Assembly: GCF_001579805.1 (NCBI RefSeq)
Contig: NZ_CP014546.1
Coordinates: 4,960,001 to 5,024,000, forward strand
Length of the DNA: 64,000 nt
Reading direction: 5' to 3'
Origin: Pseudomonas azotoformans
Lineage (GTDB): Bacteria > Pseudomonadota > Gammaproteobacteria > Pseudomonadales > Pseudomonadaceae
The notes beneath the pieces were generated by a model. The model saw only the letters and a program-made list of their open reading frames with translations. It was not told the origin of the DNA and ran no database searches. The translations under genes were made by a program, and so were the position numbers. Positions 19,707-28,704 of this stretch are shown here, one piece after another (position 1 is the first letter of the stretch; every line of letters begins with the position of its first letter).

Positions 19707-20576
19707 ATGACCCTGACTCAACTCGAAATCTTCTCACTCGTTGCCGAGCTGCAAGGCTTTACCAGCGCCGCGCACCGCCTCGGCATCAGCCAATCAGCGG
19801 TCTCTCACGCCATCAAAGGCCTGGAGCAGGAACTGGGGGTGACGCTGTTCAGGCGCCATCAGGCTCAGGTCGAACTCAGCGACATCGGCACGCAGTTGCT
19901 GGGGCGTGCACGGGCGATGTTGGGGCTGGCCAACACGCTGCAACAGGAAGCGGCGGATGCGCGCGGCATGAAACGCGGGACACTGCGAATCGGCTCATTC
20001 GGCCCCACCTCCTCGACCTACTTGCTGCCGAAGATCCTCAACCGGTTCCGCCTGGAGTATCCGGGCATTGAAGTCCACGTGGACGAAGGACCCGACAGGC
20101 AGGTCATCCAATGGCTCGACGAACGCCGGATCGATGTTGGTTTCGTGGTGCTCGACCAGGAACGCTTCGACACTTTCCCACTGTTCGAGGACCAGATGGT
20201 CGCACTGCTGCCGGCCGAGCATAAGCTGGCTGCCCGTGAACACGTGAGCCTCAAGGATTTGTGCAGCGATCCTTTCGCGCTGACCGAGGCCGGCTCTACT
20301 GAATTGGTGATGCGCCTGTTCAACCAGGCGCGGCTGACCCCGAAGGTACGTTATCGCTGTTCGCAATTGCTGAGCACCCTGGAGACCGTCAGTCGGGGTG
20401 ATGCGGTCAGCGTGGTGGCACAGGCCTCATTGCCGGCTGGACGCGATCCTCGGTATGTACAGCGCGCATTATCTCCCCGTGTGCTGCGCCAAGTTGGCCT
20501 CGCCGTGCTCGACCGACGCCAGTCTTCCCCTGCTGCACTCGCCTTTATTCGCATTGCCCAAGGCCTGGAGCTATAG
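19707..20576 (+). CDS. LysR family transcriptional regulator
   Basis: 289 aa. HTH at residues 1-60 (LQGFTSAAHRLGISQSAVSHAIKGLEQELG), then the LysR substrate-binding fold starting GTLRIGSFGPTSSTYLLP. It is close in style to regulators of divergent DMT exporter genes such as the one next door. No clear ribosome site precedes the ATG, which begins ATGACCCTGACTCAA. Confidence 0.9.
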   Translation: MTLTQLEIFSLVAELQGFTSAAHRLGISQSAVSHAIKGLEQELGVTLFRRHQAQVELSDIGTQLLGRARAMLGLANTLQQEAADARGMKRGTLRIGSFGPTSSTYLLPKILNRFRLEYPGIEVHVDEGPDRQVIQWLDERRIDVGFVVLDQERFDTFPLFEDQMVALLPAEHKLAAREHVSLKDLCSDPFALTEAGSTELVMRLFNQARLTPKVRYRCSQLLSTLETVSRGDAVSVVAQASLPAGRDPRYVQRALSPRVLRQVGLAVLDRRQSSPAALAFIRIAQGLEL

Positions 20577-20673
20577 CGGCGCATACTGGCCAAATGGCTA
20601 GGCTCGCGAGCTTATTTCAGTCGAGCCATCTATCATCGACTCAATCTGATCCCTGTAACAGGCCGTTCACCCC

Positions 20674-22215
20674 ATGCCCCTGACCGTCAACGGCCCGCGA
20701 AAACGCGCCACTCGCTACTTGATCACCTCGCTGAGTGCGCTGCTGCCGATTGCGCTTGGGGTCGTGATCCTGCACTGGCAAGCCGAACGTACCTTGCAGC
20801 AAAGCACGGCCCAGACCGCCCAGGAGGCGGTGCGCCAATTCGACCTGATGCTCGACAACACCGCACTTGCCGCCAAGGCCTTGCTGCCACTGGCGGGGCA
20901 ACCCTGTGATAACGGCGCACAACTGGCCCTGCGCGAACAAGTCACACGTCGCCCGTTTGTGCGTGCGACCACCCTGTCCTGGCAAAAAAACATCTATTGC
21001 AGCTCGTTGTTTGGCAGCAACTACGAATCGCCGGTCAACCCGGATGATTACGTAGATGGCCGCTTATGGCTGATGAACGGCAACCCGGTGACACCCGATA
21101 CCGCGCTGCTGGTCTACCGGTTGGTTGAGGGCGACAAGGCGGCTTTTGCGTCGATTGATGGCTACCACCTGACCAACGCCCTGCGCCTGATCAGCCGATA
21201 CGCCCACCTGGTGCTGCAAGTGGGCCCCAATTGGCTCGGGGCTGATGGCAAGGTGCATGACACTGCGGTGCCAGCGTTCGCAGTGGCCCACCATCACTTG
21301 GCGTCCGCACGCTATCACTACAGCGTCGACGCAGGCATGCCGTCCGGTGAAGTGTGGCGCTACATGCAGGCCCGATACCCGGCAATGTTCAGCCTGATCG
21401 TGTTTTTTGGCGTGCTGGCAGGCCTTTTGGCGCACTGGCTGCAAAAGCGCTCATCGGCACCGACTCACGAATTGCAGCGGGCATTGGGCGCCAATGAATT
21501 CATTCCGTATTTCCAACCGGTGGTCCGAGGCGATACTCGCGAGTGGGCGGGATGTGAAGTGCTGATGCGCTGGCAACACCCTAAAGAAGGCCTGGTACGC
21601 CCTGACCTGTTTATCCCCCTGGCCGAGCATTCGGGTCTGATCGTACCGATGACCCGCGCCCTGCTGCGCCAGACCGCCGCGCAACTGGCGCCCTATGCGG
21701 CGCGTTTCAGCCCTGGGTTTCATATCGGCGTGAATATCACCGCACGCCATTGCCAGGATTTGGCCTTGGTGGATGACTGCCGTGAGTTTCTGGCCGCCTT
21801 TCCCGTGGGCCAGGTGACGTTGGTGCTGGAGTTGACCGAGCGCGAGCTGATCGTGCCCACTGACATTACCCGCCAGCTGTTCGACGCCCTGCATCAACTG
21901 GGGGTAATGATCGCTATTGATGACTTCGGCACCGGCCACTCCAGCCTGGGCTATTTGCGTAACTTCAATGTCGACTACTTGAAGATCGACCAGAGTTTTG
22001 TCGCCATGATCGGTGCAGATGCACTCTCGCGGCATATTCTCGACAGCATCATTGAACTGTCCGGCAAACTCGATTTGGGCATTGTTGCAGAAGGTGTGGA
22101 AACGCCTGAACAGTCCGATTACCTGGCCGCTCAAGGCGTGGATTTCCTGCAGGGTTACCTGTTTGGAAAGCCTTTGCCGTGCGATGAATTTATTAAATCA
22201 CTGGCCAGCCATTGA
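20674..22215 (+). CDS. CSS-motif/EAL c-di-GMP phosphodiesterase
   Basis: 513 aa. A transmembrane helix at about residues 12-34, a periplasmic CSS sensor domain containing YCSSLFGS, a second helix at about 230-250, then a cytosolic EAL domain. The EAL signature reads EVLMRW, an accepted variant. The catalytic residues appear intact: NITARH (Asn), LELTERE (Glu), IAIDDFGTGHSSL (Asp-Asp), LKIDQSF (Lys) and EGVET (Glu). It should hydrolyse c-di-GMP in response to periplasmic redox or disulfide state, as known for CSS-EAL proteins of E. coli. A single gene. Confidence 0.9.
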   Translation: MPLTVNGPRKRATRYLITSLSALLPIALGVVILHWQAERTLQQSTAQTAQEAVRQFDLMLDNTALAAKALLPLAGQPCDNGAQLALREQVTRRPFVRATTLSWQKNIYCSSLFGSNYESPVNPDDYVDGRLWLMNGNPVTPDTALLVYRLVEGDKAAFASIDGYHLTNALRLISRYAHLVLQVGPNWLGADGKVHDTAVPAFAVAHHHLASARYHYSVDAGMPSGEVWRYMQARYPAMFSLIVFFGVLAGLLAHWLQKRSSAPTHELQRALGANEFIPYFQPVVRGDTREWAGCEVLMRWQHPKEGLVRPDLFIPLAEHSGLIVPMTRALLRQTAAQLAPYAARFSPGFHIGVNITARHCQDLALVDDCREFLAAFPVGQVTLVLELTERELIVPTDITRQLFDALHQLGVMIAIDDFGTGHSSLGYLRNFNVDYLKIDQSFVAMIGADALSRHILDSIIELSGKLDLGIVAEGVETPEQSDYLAAQGVDFLQGYLFGKPLPCDEFIKSLASH

Positions 22216-22413
22216 ATAGCCATGCACTACCTGCTCTGAAATAATGTTATTTAGACAAAAGACATGATTTACTCGTAGCAAATTAACTACTACAATTTTT
22301 CCAGCCTGTGCAGAACTCGCGGGACGGCTTCTTTCTTGAGTCGCCTTAAAGCGCTTGGCTTATAGCTTTGTCTGCAGTTGATATCAGCCAAACACACTAT
22401 TGGAGTACCTATT

Positions 22414-22779
22414 TTGTCCAGACTCGCCGAATTTCGCGCAGCCGAAAAAGCCCTTCAAGAGCAGCTTGCCCAGCTGGAATCCCTGAAGAACGACGCCGGC
22501 CTGAAGAAAGAAATCGAATTCGAAGAAAAGCTCCAGGGCCTGATGAAGACCTACGGCAAAGGCCTGCGCGACATCATTTCCATCCTTGATCCAAACCCGG
22601 GCAAGTCCAGTGCTACTGCCGTCAGCGCACCAAAACAGCGCCGCGCACGTGTGGTCAAGGTTTACCAGAACCCGCACACTGGTGAGCTGATCGAAACCAA
22701 AGGTGGCAACCACCGCGGCCTCAAGGCCTGGAAAGAACAGTACGGTGCAGCCACTGTAGATTCCTGGCTTCGCGGCTGA
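22414..22779 (+). CDS. mvaT: MvaT/MvaU family H-NS-like nucleoid protein
   Basis: 121 aa starting at a TTG (22414, MSRLAEFRAAEKALQ) with GGAGTACC correctly spaced upstream; the in-frame ATG at 22378 is not supported. There is an N-terminal coiled-coil oligomerisation part (residues 1-60), a linker, then the DNA-binding part KVYQNPHTGELIETKGGNHRG. The family silences AT-rich DNA in Pseudomonas. Whether this is MvaT, MvaU or another paralogue cannot be settled here. It ends in a strong terminator. The upstream gap 22216-22413 is AT-rich, which may allow autoregulation. Confidence 0.9.
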   Translation: MSRLAEFRAAEKALQEQLAQLESLKNDAGLKKEIEFEEKLQGLMKTYGKGLRDIISILDPNPGKSSATAVSAPKQRRARVVKVYQNPHTGELIETKGGNHRGLKAWKEQYGAATVDSWLRG

Positions 22780-22798
22780 TTGCACGGCACTAACAAAG

Positions 22799-22824
22799 AG
22801 CCCCGCTTATGCGGGGCTTTTTTA
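22799..22824 (+). terminator. Rho-independent terminator of mvaT
   Basis: AGCCCCGC-TTAT-GCGGGGCT followed by a run of T, 20 bp after the mvaT stop. Confidence 0.9.
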
Positions 22825-22891
22825 ATTCTGCGGTTCGAAAGCGAACTTAAATAACGTTTCATTATGTTCACAATCGACAGGCATTACACAC

Positions 22892-23428
22892 TTAAAGTTT
22901 CAGGCTATCGCGCACCGAACTGACCTCATCCTTGCTTGCTTCGTACGCCTCGGCCTGCCCTGCGTATGAAAAAACATAGGCCTTATCGGCATCAACCGCG
23001 CCCACCAATGTTTGCGAAAGCACGTGACGCCCATTTTCGGTTATCACACAAGTAGTTTCCAACGCCTCAAGACGGCTCAATGTTGTAGGGTGCATCTTGC
23101 TGCACACACTTTGATAACCGCCCTGGGCAAAATCTTTCTGGATGGACTTGCGCATCTCCAGCAATACACCTTGAAGATTAACCTTATGCCCCGCTTCAAT
23201 CGGTGTACCGGTCAACTCCATTACCATCAAGGTCGTGCCATTTTCATCATTCTTGATTGCACGCTGGCGCGACACCGCCTGGGGTTTAACAGGTGCTTCA
23301 TCATCCGGTACCACCTCTTCAACCTGCCAGCCACTGGGCCAGTGAATTTCGGGGTCCGCCGCCAGTACGCAGGAACTGCCGACCAACAAACACACAGCGC
23401 TCAACAGCGGTTTACGAAATGCGATCAT
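22892..23428 (-). CDS. Secreted/periplasmic hypothetical protein (DUF4946-like)
   Basis: 178 aa. Start taken at 23428 (MIAFRKPLLS), which gives a proper signal peptide ending around CVLAAD; the open frame upstream reads through unlikely sequence. The mature part (HWPSGWQVEEV, then TTLMVMELTGTPIEAG and a C-terminal YVFSYAGQAEAYEAS) looks like the Pseudomonas DUF4946 family, recalled rather than checked. Two Cys (SVCSKM, TTCVIT) may form a disulfide. It is divergent from gloA. Confidence 0.65.
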   Translation of the reverse strand: MIAFRKPLLSAVCLLVGSSCVLAADPEIHWPSGWQVEEVVPDDEAPVKPQAVSRQRAIKNDENGTTLMVMELTGTPIEAGHKVNLQGVLLEMRKSIQKDFAQGGYQSVCSKMHPTTLSRLEALETTCVITENGRHVLSQTLVGAVDADKAYVFSYAGQAEAYEASKDEVSSVRDSLKL

Positions 23429-23624
23429 TGCGAAAAATACCCAAGGTTCAAGCGTCAAAGTTTGAGCCCCGGCGCCCCTGTGTCGCAAGGCCTGCATGGG
23501 CTTTTTCATTTGGCGCCTGGGGCGAGCCTTGCGTATCATGGACCGGCTGCACGGATGCCAGCCGCAAGCCAAGGAACCGCTCACATTTCAGAGCTGCGTT
23601 TGCCCCATTTTTTCTGGAGGGCCC

Positions 23625-24146
23625 ATGAGCCTGCACGAACTGAACACTTTCCCGGGCGTTACCGCCCAACCGGACACCGCCACCACGAACTTCGTGTTCA
23701 ACCACACCATGCTGCGGGTCAAGGACATCACCAAGTCGCTGGACTTCTACACCCGCGTCCTGGGTTTTTCCCTGGTTGAAAAGCGCGACTTCCCGGAAGC
23801 CGAATTCAGCCTGTACTTCCTGGCCCTGGTGGACAAATCCCAGATCCCGGCCGATGCCGCCGAGCGCACCCAGTGGATGAAGTCGATCCCAGGCATCCTG
23901 GAGCTGACCCACAACCACGGCACCGAAAACGATGCCGACTTTGCCTACCACAACGGTAATACCGACCCGCGTGGCTTTGGCCATATCTGCATCTCGGTGC
24001 CGGATATCGTCGCTGCCTGCGAACGTTTCGAAGCCCTGGGCTGCGACTTCCAGAAGCGCCTGAGTGATGGCCGCATGAAGAGCCTGGCCTTCATCAAGGA
24101 CCCGGACGCGTACTGGGTCGAGATTATCCAGCCCGCACCGCTGTAA
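23625..24146 (+). CDS. gloA: Lactoylglutathione lyase (glyoxalase I)
   Basis: 173 aa, the longer form of GloA common in Pseudomonas. It isomerises the methylglyoxal-glutathione hemithioacetal to S-lactoylglutathione. Metal-ligand segments are visible: NHTMLRVKD (His), LELTHNHG (Glu), [11 protein letters not shown] (His) and WVEIIQPAP (Glu). CTGGAGGGCCC precedes the ATG at 23625; the in-frame ATG upstream at 23496 is unsupported. A bidirectional terminator separates it from ahpF. Confidence 0.94.
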   Translation: MSLHELNTFPGVTAQPDTATTNFVFNHTMLRVKDITKSLDFYTRVLGFSLVEKRDFPEAEFSLYFLALVDKSQIPADAAERTQWMKSIPGILELTHNHGTENDADFAYHNGNTDPRGFGHICISVPDIVAACERFEALGCDFQKRLSDGRMKSLAFIKDPDAYWVEIIQPAPL

Positions 24147-24148
24147 CG

Positions 24149-24179
24149 AAAAAACCCCATGATCACTCATGGGGTTTTT
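24149..24179. terminator. Bidirectional terminator between gloA and ahpF
   Basis: AAAAACCCCATGA and TCATGGGGTTTTT form a clean stem with A and T tracts on both flanks, placed between the two convergent stops. Confidence 0.9.
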
Positions 24180-24196
24180 CATTTCCGGCTCCGGAT

Positions 24197-25762
24197 TTAC
24201 GCCGGGGCGGAAGTCCGGATCAAGTGATCGAAAGCGCTCAGGGAAGCCTTGGCGCCCTCGCCCACTGCAATCACGATCTGCTTGTACGGCACCGTCGTCA
24301 CGTCGCCGGCGGCGAATACGCCTGGCAGTGAAGTCTCACCCCGCGCATCGACGATAATCTCGCCGCGTGGCGTCAGTTCCACGGTGCCTTTGAGCCAATC
24401 GGTGTTGGGCAGCAAACCGATCTGTACAAAGATCCCTTCCAGATCGATGGTCTTGAACTCGCCGCTGTCGCGATCCTTATACGCCAGGCCGGTGACTTTC
24501 TGGCCATCGCCTTTCACTTCGCTAGTCAACGCACTGGTGATCACGTCAACGTTCGGCAGGCTGTAGAGCTTGCGTTGCAGCACGGCGTCGGCGCGCAATT
24601 TGCTGTCGAACTCAAGCAAGGTCACGTGGCTGACGATACCGGCCAGGTCGATGGCCGCCTCAACGCCGGAGTTACCACCGCCGATCACCGCCACACGCTT
24701 GCCCTTGAACAGCGGACCGTCGCAGTGTGGGCAGAAGCACACGCCTTTAGCCTTGTATTCCTGCTCGCCCGGCACACCCATTTCGCGCCAGCGGGCGCCG
24801 GTGGCCAGGATCACGGTCTTGGACTTCAGGGTCGCACCGCTTTCAAAACGAATTTCGTGCAAGTCGCCGGCGTTTTTCGCAGGCACCAGGCTGCTGGCGC
24901 GCTGCAGGTTCATGATGTCCACGTCGTATTGACGCACGTGGGCTTCCAGTGCGCTGGCCAGTTTCGGCCCTTCGGTCTCTTGTACCGAGATGAAGTTCTC
25001 GATGGACATGGTGTCCAGCACTTGGCCGCCAAAACGCTCGGCAGCAACGCCGGTACGGATGCCTTTACGTGCAGCGTAGATCGCGGCCGCAGAACCGGCT
25101 GGGCCGCCGCCGACGACAAGTACATCAAAGGCGTCTTTGGCGCTGATTTTCTCGGCGGCTTTTTCAATGCCACTGGTGTCGAGCTTGGCAAGAATCTCTT
25201 CCAGGCCCATACGGCCCTGACCGAAGTTCACACCGTTCAAGTAAACACTCGGTACCGCCATGATCTGGCGCTCGTCGACTTCAGCCTGGAACAGCGCGCC
25301 GTCGATGGCGACGTGGCGGATGTTCGGGTTGAGCACGGCCATCAGGTTCAGCGCCTGGACCACGTCCGGGCAGTTCTGGCAGGACAGCGAGAAGTAAGTC
25401 TCGAAGCTGAACTCACCTTTGAGGGTGCGGATCTGTTCAATGACTTCGACACTGGCCTTCGACGGGTGGCCACCGACTTGCAGCAGGGCCAGCACCAACG
25501 AAGTGAATTCATGGCCCATCGGGATGCCGGCGAAACGCAGGCTGATCTCGGCACCTGGGCGGTTGATGGAGAACGACGGCTTGCGCGCATCATCACCATC
25601 GGTTTTCAGGGTAATCAGCGTCGTGAGGCTGACCACATCCTGCAAAAGGGCAAGCATTTCCTGGGATTTCGCACCGTCGTCGAGGGAGGCGACGATCTCG
25701 ATCGGCTGGGTGACCCGTTCCAGGTATGACTTCAACTGAGCTTTAAGATTGGCGTCCAACAT
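24197..25762 (-). CDS. ahpF: Alkyl hydroperoxide reductase subunit F
   Basis: 521 aa flavoprotein that passes electrons from NAD(P)H to AhpC. The N-terminal tandem thioredoxin-like domain carries CQNC (about residue 129). The FAD loop is [19 protein letters not shown], the redox disulfide CPHC (about 346) and the nucleotide loop [13 protein letters not shown]. ahpF lies downstream of ahpC on the same strand, with a terminator-like hairpin in the 129-bp gap. Expression is probably partly read-through. Confidence 0.96.
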   Translation of the reverse strand: MLDANLKAQLKSYLERVTQPIEIVASLDDGAKSQEMLALLQDVVSLTTLITLKTDGDDARKPSFSINRPGAEISLRFAGIPMGHEFTSLVLALLQVGGHPSKASVEVIEQIRTLKGEFSFETYFSLSCQNCPDVVQALNLMAVLNPNIRHVAIDGALFQAEVDERQIMAVPSVYLNGVNFGQGRMGLEEILAKLDTSGIEKAAEKISAKDAFDVLVVGGGPAGSAAAIYAARKGIRTGVAAERFGGQVLDTMSIENFISVQETEGPKLASALEAHVRQYDVDIMNLQRASSLVPAKNAGDLHEIRFESGATLKSKTVILATGARWREMGVPGEQEYKAKGVCFCPHCDGPLFKGKRVAVIGGGNSGVEAAIDLAGIVSHVTLLEFDSKLRADAVLQRKLYSLPNVDVITSALTSEVKGDGQKVTGLAYKDRDSGEFKTIDLEGIFVQIGLLPNTDWLKGTVELTPRGEIIVDARGETSLPGVFAAGDVTTVPYKQIVIAVGEGAKASLSAFDHLIRTSAPA

Positions 25763-25798
25763 ACGGGCGATTTCCTATAAATTTCGGTTTATTGCAGA

Positions 25799-25836
25799 CA
25801 AAAAAACGCCCGAGCGAATCTCGCCCGGGCGTTTTG
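25799..25836 (-). terminator. Terminator-like hairpin between ahpC and ahpF
   Basis: A 12-bp stem (ACGCCCGGGCGA / TCGCTCGGGCGT with one mismatch, minus-strand reading) is followed by seven T on the minus strand. It should end most ahpC transcripts and limit ahpF expression relative to ahpC. Confidence 0.85.
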
Positions 25837-25891
25837 GGGGGCGGATGCAGCTTAATTCAGTGCGGAATACCGCCCTTGAGACTTCACAGAC

Positions 25892-26455
25892 TTAGATCTT
25901 GCCGACCAGGTCCAGGGATGGAGCCAGGGTGGCTTCGCCTTCTTTCCACTTGGCTGGGCATACTTCGCCTGGGTGGGCAGCAACGTATTGAGCGGCCTTG
26001 ATTTTGCGCAGCAGCTCGGAAGCGTCACGGCCAACACCGCCGTCGTTCAGCTCAACGATCTTGATCTGACCTTCTGGGTTGATCACGAAAGTACCGCGGT
26101 CTGCCAGGCCAGCTTCTTCGATCAGTACGTCGAAGTTGCGGGAGATGGTCAGGGTTGGGTCGCCGATCATGGTGTACTGGATCTTGCCGATGGCTGGCGA
26201 AGTGTTGTGCCAGGCAGCGTGGGCGAAGTGGGTGTCGGTGGAAACGCTGTAGATCTCGACGCCCAGCTTCTGGAATTCGGCGTAGTTGTCAGCCAGGTCT
26301 TCCAGCTCGGTTGGGCAAACGAAGGTGAAGTCGGCTGGGTAGAAGAACACAACGGACCACTTGCCTTTCAGGTCGGCGTCGGACACATCGACGAAGTTGC
26401 CGTTTTTGTAGGCGGTAGCTTTGAACGGTTTTACTTGGCTGTTGATGATAGGCAT
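25892..26455 (-). CDS. ahpC: Alkyl hydroperoxide reductase subunit C (peroxiredoxin)
   Basis: 187 aa typical 2-Cys peroxiredoxin. Peroxidatic Cys47 in FTFVCPTE and resolving Cys near 166 in [11 protein letters not shown]. It reduces H2O2 and organic peroxides in the cytoplasm and is recharged by AhpF. Its codon use is strongly biased to preferred codons, as expected for an abundant protein. ACGGAGAG precedes the ATG. An OxyR-like box lies about 80-120 bp upstream. Confidence 0.97.
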   Translation of the reverse strand: MPIINSQVKPFKATAYKNGNFVDVSDADLKGKWSVVFFYPADFTFVCPTELEDLADNYAEFQKLGVEIYSVSTDTHFAHAAWHNTSPAIGKIQYTMIGDPTLTISRNFDVLIEEAGLADRGTFVINPEGQIKIVELNDGGVGRDASELLRKIKAAQYVAAHPGEVCPAKWKEGEATLAPSLDLVGKI

Positions 26456-26535
26456 CGTTGACTCTCCGTCAGGTTTGTAGAAGGGCTTAGTAAGTTGATG
26501 AGGTGAATCCTACCCACTCTCTCGACCGATGGCTC

Positions 26536-26572
26536 ATTGGCAAACCTGATGCTGACGATTGGTTTTCCCTAT
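26536..26572 (-). promoter_or_regulatory. Predicted OxyR binding site of ahpC
   Basis: Four tetranucleotides with exact 7-bp spacing, ATTG-N7-TGAT-N7-ATTG-N7-CTAT, match the OxyR pattern ATAG-N7-CTAT-N7-ATAG-N7-CTAT at 12 of 16 defined bases. The spacing and the position upstream of ahpC, a classic OxyR target, support the call. Confidence 0.6.
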
Positions 26573-26599
26573 CAGGTGACTGTATTAATAGAAGAAATC

Positions 26600-27526
26600 T
26601 CAAAGCAGCGGTTGCGTCGCCAGGGTCATGCCAAGAAAGGGCGTCGCTTCAACATAGCGCATGGCGGATTTCATGTCGCTCCAGCCGACGTAACTCATCA
26701 ATGACTTCAAATCCCAGCCACTGCGGTGAGCCCACGTGGCAAACCCACGGCGCAGCGAGTGACTGGTGTAGTGCTCGGCGGGGATGCCGGCGCGCCTCAG
26801 CGCCTGGCGCAGCAACGGGATCACACTGTTGGGGTGCAACCCCTCCTCCCCCAGGTTGCCCCAACGATCAATGCCGCGAAACACCGGGCCACGCACCAAT
26901 GCCGAGGCGCTGAGCCATTCGCTGTAGGCCTGCACCGGGCACAGGCGCAGCAACGCCGGGGTGTGATAGGTCTTGCCGAGGTTGTCACGGTCGCTTTTGC
27001 TGCGCGGCAGATACAGGCTGATCCCGGCACCGGGCGTCGCCTGCACATGCTCAATCTCGAGCCGACACAGTTCATCGCTGCGAAAGCCGCGCCAGAAGCC
27101 CAGTAGAATCAGTGCAGTGTCGCGCTTGGCGCGCAGTAGCCGAGGCAAGTCGTGGGCCGCGTCTTTCGCCTCGTTTTCAAGGGAAGCCACCACCTGTTCA
27201 AGGTGTTTGAGTTGCAAGGGCTCGGCTTGCTTCTCCCGCACCGGGTGTACGGCACGGATGCCCTTCAGCACCTTACGCACCACCGGCGCCTTGGTCGGAT
27301 CGGGAAAGCCCTGACTCGTATGCCACTGCGCCAGTGCCGAAAGCCGTAGCTTCAGCGTGTTGACCGCCAAGACGCCGGCATGTGCTACCAGATAACGCGC
27401 CACGCTGTCGCTGGTCGCGGGCAGGAACCCTCCCCAGCTCACTTCGAAATGCTCGATGGCCGCACGGTAACTGCGTCGCGTGTTATCGCGGGTGGCGGCG
27501 TTGAGGTAACGATCCAGATCGCTCAT
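26600..27526 (-). CDS. Tyrosine recombinase/integrase
   Basis: 308 aa. The N-terminal SAM-like core-binding domain (about residues 1-90) is followed by a catalytic domain with Arg in FWRGFRSDELCRLE, Lys in LPRSKSDRD, HxxR in TSHSLRRGFATW, Trp in the second His position (YVGWSD) and Tyr in AMRYVEAT. All needed residues are therefore present. Start at 27526 (MSDLDRYL) is supported by AGGCCTC; the upstream frame is weaker. No att site, tRNA or phage gene lies nearby. It is divergent from a KfrA-like gene and probably works with it, which is inference. Confidence 0.85.
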   Translation of the reverse strand: MSDLDRYLNAATRDNTRRSYRAAIEHFEVSWGGFLPATSDSVARYLVAHAGVLAVNTLKLRLSALAQWHTSQGFPDPTKAPVVRKVLKGIRAVHPVREKQAEPLQLKHLEQVVASLENEAKDAAHDLPRLLRAKRDTALILLGFWRGFRSDELCRLEIEHVQATPGAGISLYLPRSKSDRDNLGKTYHTPALLRLCPVQAYSEWLSASALVRGPVFRGIDRWGNLGEEGLHPNSVIPLLRQALRRAGIPAEHYTSHSLRRGFATWAHRSGWDLKSLMSYVGWSDMKSAMRYVEATPFLGMTLATQPLL

Positions 27527-27612
27527 GAGAGGCCTATTCGTACTGCTGGCGGTGGCTTTCACGGGTCCAACCCGCATGACACGGGATAATACGCCAATAT
27601 CCCATCTGTTAA

Positions 27613-27662
27613 ATCATGAATTCAAACGATATTTTATTCATGATATAGTATGTATATACATA
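27613..27662. promoter_or_regulatory. AT-rich palindromic control region between integrase and KfrA-like genes
   Basis: Two dyads in a clearly AT-rich island: ATCATGAAT (27613-27621) with ATTCATGAT (27636-27644), and the perfect 14-bp palindrome TATGTATATACATA (27649-27662). They sit about 35-85 bp before the KfrA-like ATG. KfrA proteins repress their own promoters by binding repeats there, so these are likely operators. Confidence 0.6.
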
Positions 27663-27696
27663 ATACGTACCACAGTACTAAATCGACGGAGACCCC

Positions 27697-28704
27697 ATGG
27701 CTCGCGGCGGCATTAATAAAGCGGTAGTTCAAACGGCACGCCTGGCGATCCTCGCTCGCGGCGAAAACCCCAGCATCGACGCTGTACGCATCGAAATGGG
27801 CAACACCGGCTCGAAAACCACGATTCATCGCTATCTGAAGGAGCTGGATGAGAGCGAAACCCGAGTCACCATCACCGAGGCCCCCATCGACGACGAGCTT
27901 GGCGAGCTGGTGGCGCGCCTGGCGCAACGCCTGAAGGACAAAGCCCAGGAGCCTATAGACCTGGCTTTGGCGCAGTTCGAGCAACAGAAAGGCGCCCTGC
28001 TCGCCCAGCTGGAGTCCCTTGATGAAACCCATGGTCAACTCAAGCAACAATTTGATATCCAGGCCGCCGCCCTGGCAGAAGAAAGCGCGGCCCTGCAAAC
28101 CACCAGCACCAGCCTGCAGACCGAACAAACCCGTAACGCCGGGTTGAGCCAGGCGTGCAGTGATTACGAGCTACGGATCAACGACAAGGACGAGCAGATC
28201 CGTTCGCTGGAAGAAAAGCACCTGCACGCAAGGGACGCTTTGGAGCATTACCGTAATGCGATCAAGGAGCAGCGCGAGCAGGAACAGCGTCGCCATGAAG
28301 GCCAGTTGCAACAGGTACAGGCAGAATTGCGCCAGGCCCAGCAGAGCGCCATGGTGCGTCAGGATGAAATCACCCAGCTGCATCGCGACAACGAGCGGCT
28401 GCTGATCGAGCATCGGATGACATCGAAAGAGTTGACGGCGCTGCAGGAACAATCCCGCAAAGACCAGGCCCAGCAGCTCAAGCTGAGCGAACAGGTGAGC
28501 CTGATTGACAGCGAGCGCACCCTGCTTCAGGAGCGCCTGCGCGTTGCCGTGCTGGAAAGTCAGTCACGCCAGGAAGCGTTGACCGAACACCAGCACTCCA
28601 ACAAAACCCTGGAATTGGAACTGATCAAAGCCCAGGCCAGTATCGAGGCATTGCGCCTGGCGGCCGCCGTTGCGAAGGCGCCAGAGGCAACGCCCGAGCG
28701 CTGA
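27697..28704 (+). CDS. KfrA-like DNA-binding coiled-coil protein
   Basis: 335 aa. Residues 1-60 are a KfrA_N-type DNA-binding domain (ARGGINKAVVQTARLAILA, NPSIDAVRIEMGNTGSKTTIHRYL). The remaining 270 residues are a long Gln/Glu/Leu-rich coiled coil. KfrA was described from IncP plasmids as an autoregulated filament-forming protein helping plasmid stability. A chromosomal version beside a recombinase is notable. CGGAGACCCC precedes the ATG. Its stop abuts the stop of the convergent gor gene. Confidence 0.85.
   Translation: MARGGINKAVVQTARLAILARGENPSIDAVRIEMGNTGSKTTIHRYLKELDESETRVTITEAPIDDELGELVARLAQRLKDKAQEPIDLALAQFEQQKGALLAQLESLDETHGQLKQQFDIQAAALAEESAALQTTSTSLQTEQTRNAGLSQACSDYELRINDKDEQIRSLEEKHLHARDALEHYRNAIKEQREQEQRRHEGQLQQVQAELRQAQQSAMVRQDEITQLHRDNERLLIEHRMTSKELTALQEQSRKDQAQQLKLSEQVSLIDSERTLLQERLRVAVLESQSRQEALTEHQHSNKTLELELIKAQASIEALRLAAAVAKAPEATPER

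Noticed and set aside
24575..25729. A 384-codon plus-strand open frame
   Set aside because: Antisense to ahpF.
26600..28704. A prophage or genomic island
   Set aside because: Only the recombinase and KfrA-like genes are unusual; no structural phage genes, tRNA target or direct repeats are seen, and housekeeping genes flank both sides.
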